A DNA stretch of 64,000 nucleotides from Arthrinium phaeospermum (lineage: Eukaryota > Ascomycota > Sordariomycetes > Amphisphaeriales > Apiosporaceae). The translations under genes and the position numbers were made by a program. The stretch is from assembly GCA_006503535.1 (NCBI GenBank), contig QYRS01000010.1, positions 2,418,001 through 2,482,000 of the forward strand, in the 5' to 3' direction. This document shows positions 57,511 through 64,000 of the stretch, in pieces; within the stretch, counting starts at the first letter, position 1; each line of letters opens with the position of its first letter. Below the pieces are notes generated by a model, which was not told where the DNA came from, searched no databases, and was given only the letters and a program-made list of their open reading frames with translations.

Positions 57511-57927
57511 TGGGAATCCTCCTTGCTCCTTTGTGCCTGGATACACCTATTTGCTAACATCACGATGGGCCAACACAGGTGTTTGAACTGAATGCGATTC
57601 CGTTTGCTTGGTATCCCATGCTAGTACATCTTTATTTCAATACGGACTCTTTGTTGTCCACTCTAATCCTGATACCTTTATGTTGGAATGCGGCTTCGGA
57701 ACAAACTTGTCTTCACAAGTCTCGGCCTTGATCACATTGACCAAGGTCCCCTTTGATTCTCAGCCTGGTATCGACGGTATTTAATCCCTGTTATCAAGAT
57801 ATGTAAGAAGATACTTGGTCGTTGGTAAAGTAGAAATTGCAATGACTACGAAAATTACATAGCGCGTCCAAAAGCAATAGGGCCGAGGGAATGCACTTGC
57901 CCATCCCGTGGCAGCCGGAGCCAAGCG

Positions 57928-58122
57928 TTACCAGCCAAACCCCACGCATGGACATGCCGTTTTGATAAACGTACCTGTGATCCGACAGGAGCCGGTCTCT
58001 GGAATGCTTATGATGCCTCTCGGTGGGTCTTGAGAAGCTCGTGCAGACAATAGACTACCCCAGAAGTCACAGGTGCATTTGGCACAGCCAGGACAGAGCC
58101 TGGCCTTCATGCGCTGAACCAT
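57928..58122 (-). CDS. Possible third small Cys-rich gene or exon
   Basis: The minus-strand ORF from the ATG at 58122 contains RLCPGCAKCTCDFWG, and an acceptor-like CGCAG directly precedes the ATG. A GTACGT donor-like site lies just after SCRITG, so the true 3' end may be spliced. It resembles its neighbours in size and Cys content but not clearly in sequence. Confidence 0.28.
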   Translation of the reverse strand: MVQRMKARLCPGCAKCTCDFWGSLLSARASQDPPRGIISIPETGSCRITGTFIKTACPCVGFGW

Positions 58123-59191
58123 CTGCGATATATATCAAACACCACGACCACCACCACCATTGAAATGAATTGTCTGAGAATCATTTACACAGTATAATGT
58201 GGAGTTAAAATGCCCGTACTCAGCACTGGATTTGATGGTGGTCCCATTTCTGCGTGTCGGCTATCTACCGAGGGTGTGGCTGGTGTCTTCGCCCCTATCC
58301 CTCGCCTCCTTGGGCAAAACATACAACCGTTACGGGGTAGTTGGATTCCAAGCGGCCAACAGGCGGTTCCCAGGAATGAACCGAAATGCGTTCGGGAGCG
58401 GGCGATGTCCATACTTTGCTCGAATCTCTTAGGGTAGGGCTTGGCTTACCTGATGGAGGTGCATGAAGGCGTCCCCAGGGAACACTGTAATAAGCATGGG
58501 GCCGTACTTTCAAATTGTGTCGTTAGCCGTCAGTTTTTACATGTGAATCGGAGCTGGATTACGATGGCAGCTTCGAACAAGATCCCCTACAAATGCTCTT
58601 CAACCCAACCTGAGGCCCCTTTTTTCTTCAAGTGATGGAGAGGCTCGGCCAGTGGGTTTACATCCGTAGTGTTCTCCAATTAGCGAGTGCAACCTCACCC
58701 CCAACGGAGTATGTATTGATAAACAGCTCCCCAATTCTTGCGTCCGGATTGGCCCAGATTTAGTGGTTATTAGCAAGAGGGCTGCCAGGGGGACACGTTG
58801 AAGGTTGAAAGTTTAGTAATAGTATTCCACTCACTATTCCCACTACCTCTGCCAGCGGCCGATAAACATCAATTCAAAGGGAGAAATCGCTGAATCGAAG
58901 CTTTAATTTACACCTATGCAGAAGCGAAGAATTCAGATGCATCAAGTTTCCAAAAGTTAAAGACATGTTGCCAGAGATAGCCTGTTTTCCATAATGAGCT
59001 ATAGGAATTACCCTTGCTATAATCTAGGAGGCTCGAGTCTGTCATGAGATTGATCTAGAGGCCCAACTGCGACAGCCGTGAAAACATGCCAGCATCCATG
59101 GCGATCTGAAAGGCCACGCCATGGGTAACTTGATCTGCCCCCATGTCTTTCCATCCCAAACTCGCCGCATTCTTGAAGAGTGGCCCCCTAA
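58123..59191. other. Intergenic, about 1.1 kb
   Basis: No gene recognised. Confidence 0.45.
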
Positions 59192-59539
59192 TCAGATCCG
59201 CCTCTCCCCGTCCACGATGTTGAAGTTGGCGCCGGTCCCGTCGCCGCAGCCGAGCACGCCCTGGGTCGAGGTGGTGGTGCACGACTCGCCCTCGTTGAGG
59301 TTGAGGGCCTCGTCGACGACGGGGGTGCCGGGCTCGAAGTCGCCCGTGTTGGCCTGCTCCAGCGTGATGGCGTTGTCGCCGAAGAAGCCGCCGTCCGACT
59401 CCTCCTCCTGCTGCTGCGAGACGTCGTTGTTGTTGTTGTCGTCTCCTCCGGAGCCGCAGCTGTTGCTGCCTTCAAAGGGGGCGGCGATGGCAGTGGTCGC
59501 CATCAGGAGGGCCAGGACGGAGGTGAGGGTGAACTTCAT
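59192..59539 (-). CDS. Small secreted protein, 115 residues
   Basis: From the ATG at 59539 the protein opens with a clear signal peptide (KFTLTSVLALLMATTAIAAP; cleavage expected near residue 20). The mature part is about 95 residues, acidic and Asn/Gln/Glu-rich (GDDNNNNDVSQQQEEESDGG) with three or four cysteines late on (SCTTTSTQGVLGCGDG). No enzyme domain is visible. Size, signal peptide and low complexity fit a candidate effector or a cell-wall-associated protein, but nothing in the sequence tells which. Confidence 0.7.
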   Translation of the reverse strand: MKFTLTSVLALLMATTAIAAPFEGSNSCGSGGDDNNNNDVSQQQEEESDGGFFGDNAITLEQANTGDFEPGTPVVDEALNLNEGESCTTTSTQGVLGCGDGTGANFNIVDGERRI

Positions 59540-59750
59540 TTTGTCGGTGGTAGAAAAGGCTTTGGTGGTTGGGTATTGGGTTGAAGTTGAGCTGATGAGG
59601 AAGAATTTTGAGCTTGTGGAGCAGTTTTGATCACGGACCGGCCGAGTGAGAAATAAAAGTTAAGATGAAGTGATGGAAGCTGTAGATGTTTCTGGGGATG
59701 TTTGTTGTGTATGCTGTTTTTTCCAGAACAATTCCGTGCGAGCCGAATGG

Positions 59751-59758
59751 TTTATATA
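59751..59758 (-). promoter_or_regulatory. TATA-like box for the secreted protein gene
   Basis: Minus-strand TATATAAA about 212 bases before the ATG at 59539. Pattern match only. Confidence 0.4.
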
Positions 59759-60598
59759 TTAATCATTCTGTGAGTCACTAGAACGGAATGATTCGTGCGC
59801 AGGCAATAGCCTGCCACGTGGGAATTGCAGCTTCGCTGTGGTAGCGAACGTCTACTACTTTGAATCTGAAACAAGGACATGTTTGGTGTCAACATTCACG
59901 AGCTGGTTGATCAGACAAACTCAATTGATATATAGAACATAGACGGACACGCCGCCTCCAAGCATCTTTACCCACCCAACATGGCGCCACGAGGTGACGA
60001 TCCGTCTGCCAAGCTTCCATTGGCATTGGAAGGCCTCTAGGTGGGCATCGCTGGGTCTACGGAAACAAGCACTATCGAAACGCATAAGCATGGATACGCT
60101 TCAGGGGCACCCCTAGCTGATCGAATGGCCAAGGACAGTGGTCGTCTCAAATACATCTAGAAAAGATCGGAGCCCCGCCAAAAAGGCTTCTACAGCCCAC
60201 TTGTATCAGTAGAACCTAAAATATGCTTATTCTAACGTCTTATACTTTTACCCCTTTTCATGCAGTAGAGACACAACGCTGACCGGATATCTATCGACTG
60301 CTTCAACGGCTTACAACTTCTTGAATATATAAGCTTTCCTTGCCAATGTCACCAGACAACCATACCAAACGACCAGATTCTCAGAATTGAATCAGAACCC
60401 TGAAACCTAGCTCTTGACCATCCCTCCCATCAACAATAAGCTCAATGTTGATTTTGAATGGTGTTTGATCATGCTTGAAGGTTTTTGTATGCGCTTTGAC
60501 TGGCTCAGGTAGTTCTGCGGGACGCTTGTAATTGGATATTCAGTCCGTACCGACCCCAAGAGCTGATGCGTTAGGCAGAATAGCTACGAGTGTCTCTG
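59759..60598. other. Intergenic
   Basis: No gene recognised. Confidence 0.45.
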
Positions 60599-61140
60599 TC
60601 ACAGACACAGGCGCGGTCTTACTCCCTCCAAAACATCAGGAACTCCCGTGTGGTCGTTTATCACCCCAATCATTCCCAACGGGCCGGGAAGGTGCCTACG
60701 ACCCCAGCCGCAACCAGAAGACTCTTCGCCGACGATGAAGGGCGACATGCTCTGATCCAACTCATCATAATCTTCTGCATATCCCAACCGATAGCGCCGT
60801 CTCGGACCAAGCAGGCAAAGGCTGGTGCCGTGATGCTTTCCGTCAGAAAGTCGAGGCTGAAGACAGCGTTGGACTGCGGGGGCAGTTTGCCGTCGAAATC
60901 GCGGAAACCCGAGTTGAAACTCCACGCTCCGACCCCTTCGTCCACGATTTGCCGGTGAGTTTCCGTATTCTTTGAATCAGTGGCATCAGCCCCCGAATGC
61001 GGGACGATGCGAAGGGTTTCTCTTCCAATGGGAAACCGACAATAGTGAGAAGTGTCTGGGGCGACAAATGAGATCGTAGTTGTCACAGCAAGCATTGTGG
61101 GGGTGGATCTCGACCAGAGCACGGATTCACGAAATCTCAA
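60599..61140 (-). other. Gene-like but unresolved minus-strand segment
   Basis: Two overlapping minus-strand frames both read partly like protein (for example FDGKLPPQSNAVFSLDFLTE in one and YAEDYDELDQSMSPFIVGEE in the other). This suggests a spliced or frame-broken gene. No domain was recognised and I could not choose exons. Confidence 0.2.
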
Positions 61141-61580
61141 GGAGTTGGCTCAGAACGAGCATTATGTCGCCTATGAGACCAAAAGGCTGACTGGCGCCTA
61201 TTGCGGTTTGGGTGGTCAGCTAACCGACAAGGCGATTTGAAAGTCCATTGTGGTCGTCAGATAAAGGGGCGCAACATAAACCAGGTCCAACTGCATCATG
61301 CGTTTCACGTGGACCCCCTTCAAGATTGTCACGGTCGGTAGAAAAAGAGAGAAATAACATACCAGGTAAGAGCGTTGTCAATTATCTGCAGAATCTACAT
61401 ATCATCAGCTAGCTCTTACGTTACCTACTTGGGCCCGCTGCGACCGATGCCCAAGAATGGGCTCTCAGGAGACGCGGCCCAAGGCTCTCAAATCATATTC
61501 ACGGCGGAAGTCAAGTCAGCCGGCGCTGCAAAAAACTCGATCGGATCCAGAAGCTACTAGGGGTGGACTCACGGCAAGCT
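61141..61580. other. Intergenic
   Basis: No feature recognised. Confidence 0.4.
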
Positions 61581-61754
61581 CTAGTCGTTGAACAAGCGGT
61601 GATTCTCGTCGCAGACCGACTCGCCGTCGTCTCGCAGGTAGGTGGTGTTCTCGACGGTTATGGGGCAGTTGCCATCGCAGCCGTCGGTGATGATCCGTAC
61701 CGTGGCAAAGATGCAGTCACAGCGCATATAGCGGGTGATGGTGATTTTGCACAT
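61581..61754 (-). CDS. Small Cys-rich protein, 57 residues, relative of the 57.1 kb gene
   Basis: From the ATG at 61754 the product is 57 residues, starting MCKITITRYMRCDC and continuing DGCDGNCPITVENTTY and ESVCDENHRLFND. The frame extends further up, but the upstream part lacks coding character, so the internal ATG is preferred. It matches the 57,137-57,310 protein in length and in the order CK, aromatic, CxC, CDGxC, final Cys, though sequence identity is low. The intracellular zinc-binding fold is inferred. A short conserved fungal family of this kind (MCK... start) is known but uncharacterised. Confidence 0.5.
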   Translation of the reverse strand: MCKITITRYMRCDCIFATVRIITDGCDGNCPITVENTTYLRDDGESVCDENHRLFND

Positions 61755-62986
61755 GATGTCAGAATTTTTAGGTTCGGTTTGGTTGCTACACCCGATCGTT
61801 TTGGCTGGTTGAGTAACGTTCATATACCCATTTCGCAATCCAAAACATTTCATCTGGGCGACAACACTGAGTTGTTCCGCTATAAACAATGGCCTAGTCC
61901 GTGAACAAAGACATTGTATTAATTTGGGGGTTTGCTTGTACGACAAGTAGACGTTGGGTAACAAAGAATCAGTGCGTATATCCCAGATATTGTATACGTA
62001 TTCCTTGGGCCTGAAGAATGTATATGGATTCATGTACTACTTCCAGAAGGCGCGATGTCTTGTCTACCAGGGGCGCATGTGGGTGGTCCAACAGGCACAG
62101 CGTGCATAGATTTGGCCCTTGTCACTCAGCCCTTCTAAAATATGAGTTGCATACACTGAAATCGTCTTTATCACTTTATGGCACCTTCATTGATTAGACG
62201 TGTACGAGATAAAAGCTAGACATGTGTCATCAGCGCTTCTCGGATTTAGCCCCTTTTCGATCCGGCATTGGTTGGTTCTGAAATCCAGGGGTAAGGTGGG
62301 GTCGGCGTATCCCGCCCCTCGGCCGTCGGTTGCGATTGGTCTCGAGTGTCCGAGACTGCTGCAATGAAGAGGCAAATAAATTAAAGGTGGCATATAATAA
62401 GCAGCTATTATCCCCGTGACAGATTCTTACTTTAATCCCGAAAGCCGAGGCGCACGAGGTGTGTGACACAACATGAAAGTCCACAGACGCATGGTCGGGG
62501 TGATACAATTTGACAATGCATGCCGCGCTTATGCTGCAAACTTGCTTGATTAGCCGCCCATAGCCCCTTACGTGAGGCTGAACACGGCGTTACGACCCGC
62601 GAAAGATTAGTTGTGGGCCTGTTAATTCGGTATTGCTACCCACGTATGGTGTGGGAGGCCCGATACATGATAAGCCTCATGGCGAGCCGGAGTTATGGCC
62701 TGTCGCCTCGGAGTGCGATTGTAGATACCAATGGGAGGTCAAACTTCGGCTACTTTCATGCTGATTGCATCTCGGATCCGCCAGGAAATGTGCTTAATTC
62801 CTTTATGGCCTTTGAAGCCGTTCCCATTCGCAGTGCTCATACCCTGCCCTATGGTTGGCTCGACATGTTCATCTCGGAGGTCAGGCTGCCTTTATGAACT
62901 CGATTGCCTTGTCTACACCCCTTCTATCATCTTTTTCTTCCCACACGCTTTCATTGAGCAGTTACAAGACAACAACAACAGCAGAC
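61755..62986. other. Intergenic, about 1.2 kb
   Basis: Promoter region for the Cys-rich gene and the rightward membrane protein. No other gene recognised. Confidence 0.45.
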
Positions 62987-64000
62987 ATGCAGAACCTTGG
63001 GACGTTGCCAACTCCCTTCGCCTTGAGTACAGATTGTGCCGCGCAAATGACGAACATATACAATCCAGGCGACGACAACTACTTCCTTCAAGGCCCGCCT
63101 CTCACGTTCTCACGGTGCATGCCGCAAGCATATGTGCCATCATCGGATTACTATTACTCTCCAGCCTCCGAGTGTCCTGCTGGGTACACTAAAGCCTGTC
63201 GAAGGCTCGTATCCGTAGCAACTTTGACCGATACTTATCTTACCTGTTGCCCTACGTAAGGACTACAATCTTTTACCCAAGCAGCAGACCCTCCGCGAGA
63301 CTAACACCACCTATCAGCCATCAGCAATTTAGCTGTCAAACCAAGGCTATCTGGGAGCATCAGATGACCTTGGCGTGTGCATCCCGGCTACCAGCGACGC
63401 CCTGGACGTTATCCCCCATCACCGTAGAGACGTTGGGGGCCACCTACCTGACTTCAATGCGCAGCACGCTGGGCGGCATCAACGCATACGGCGTGCAGCT
63501 ACGACATGGAGCAGCCGATGCTGTAAGTCCCTCAGTTTCTTTGCCAAGACCCCGGGCTCTCTCTACTGCACTGAGATATTAACTTAGGGTACCATTACGA
63601 TGCAGACACAAACTCTACAATACTCTTCCGCTCTTATAACGACCGTAACTTCGACGTCAACCCTAACCTTGAAGTCAACTTCAAGCTGTGCCTCCGCGCC
63701 AACGGCAGCACCAACCTCGGCCGGGCCTTCATCGTCATTCCCAACTTCCGCCCCTCCCGAAACGCCATCCCTCCCGGTCTTAAGCACGGTCGCCGCCGTA
63801 GGAATGGGGGTTGGCTGTACTCTTATGAGCCTGGGTATTGCGGCAGCGGTCGCTTTCCTCTTCTGGCGCAGGCGACGAAGGGACGACCACAACCAGCCGG
63901 AGGTGCTATCACAATCGTCTGTAGTGGACACGTCCCCTGCGAAGCCTGCCGCATCACTGACAGCCCCTTTCCCTCAAAGTCAGCACAGAGAGCAGAGGAT
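62987..64000 (+). CDS. Single-pass membrane protein with Ser/Thr-rich stalk, truncated by window edge
   Basis: Exons 62987-63255, 63318-63522 and 63588 onward; the frame runs off the end. The N-terminal ectodomain has Cys motifs (SECPAGYTKAC, TYLTCCP, FSCQTKAIWEHQ) and the segment STLGGINAYGVQLRHG. Together these mark a widespread fungal surface family whose members carry CPxGYTxAC and INAYGVxIRW-like motifs. Exon 3 encodes a Ser/Thr/Pro-rich stalk, a transmembrane helix (GVGCTLMSLGIAAAVAFLFW) and a stop-transfer RRRRR, then a cytosolic tail. No clear signal peptide follows the chosen ATG, so an upstream exon or start may be missing. It is probably a wall- or surface-sensing protein, by architecture only. 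Confidence 0.7.

Noticed and set aside
1..64000. tRNA or 5S rRNA genes
   Set aside because: A scan by eye for B-box-like GGTTCGA sequences in a plausible tRNA context found none convincing. A covariance-model search would be decisive.

Overview
This window looks like a chromosome segment of a filamentous ascomycete (Pezizomycotina, most likely Sordariomycetes). Genes carry short GT-AG introns of about 50-120 bases, coding exons are GC-rich, there is an abrupt AT-rich tract of the kind left by repeat-induced point mutation (RIP), and several protein families are fungus-specific: RTA1-like, DUF3435 recombinase, DUF7924-like, and a Ser/Thr-rich single-pass surface protein. I cannot name the species.

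Layout. 1-12 kb: the 5' part of an RCC1-like gene, a metallothionein-like Cys-rich gene, a 3.5-7 kb stretch of gene-like but unresolved fragments, and an RTA1-family membrane protein. 12-22 kb: a Cys-rich microprotein, a large AIG1-like GTPase with zinc-binding-like segments, an MDR oxidoreductase with a probable mitochondrial presequence, and a hydrophilic two-exon protein. 22.3-43.4 kb: an accessory island starting at a strong AT-rich tract and ending at a weaker one. It holds a protein with two ZZ fingers and a Myb-like end, a convergent protein of about 1,157 residues with SPxK repeats and a coiled coil, two minisatellite-like repeats, a MADS-like protein, an Hsp70-like protein ending in a ZZ-like finger, a five-exon DUF3435/C2H2 tyrosine recombinase (35,873-38,597), and a divergent pair made of a DUF7924-like protein and a PD-(D/E)XK-like protein. 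44.8-64 kb: mostly conserved genes, namely a large fungal membrane protein, two small hypotheticals, a KES1/OSH4 oxysterol-binding protein and an MFS sugar transporter. These are followed by a gene-poor stretch of small Cys-rich or secreted proteins and a single-pass membrane protein cut by the window edge.

The most interesting element is the DUF3435 recombinase. Its family includes the captains that mobilise giant Starship transposons, and a captain normally sits at the 5' edge and is transcribed inward. The DUF7924/nuclease-like pair would then be the first cargo and the left boundary would lie between 34.1 and 35.9 kb. No terminal repeats or target-site duplication could be established by eye.

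A second important observation is technical. Four reading-frame breaks, in three otherwise well-preserved genes, are each repaired by adding one base to a G or C run. This looks like systematic consensus under-calling, so those genes should be treated as probably intact until checked.
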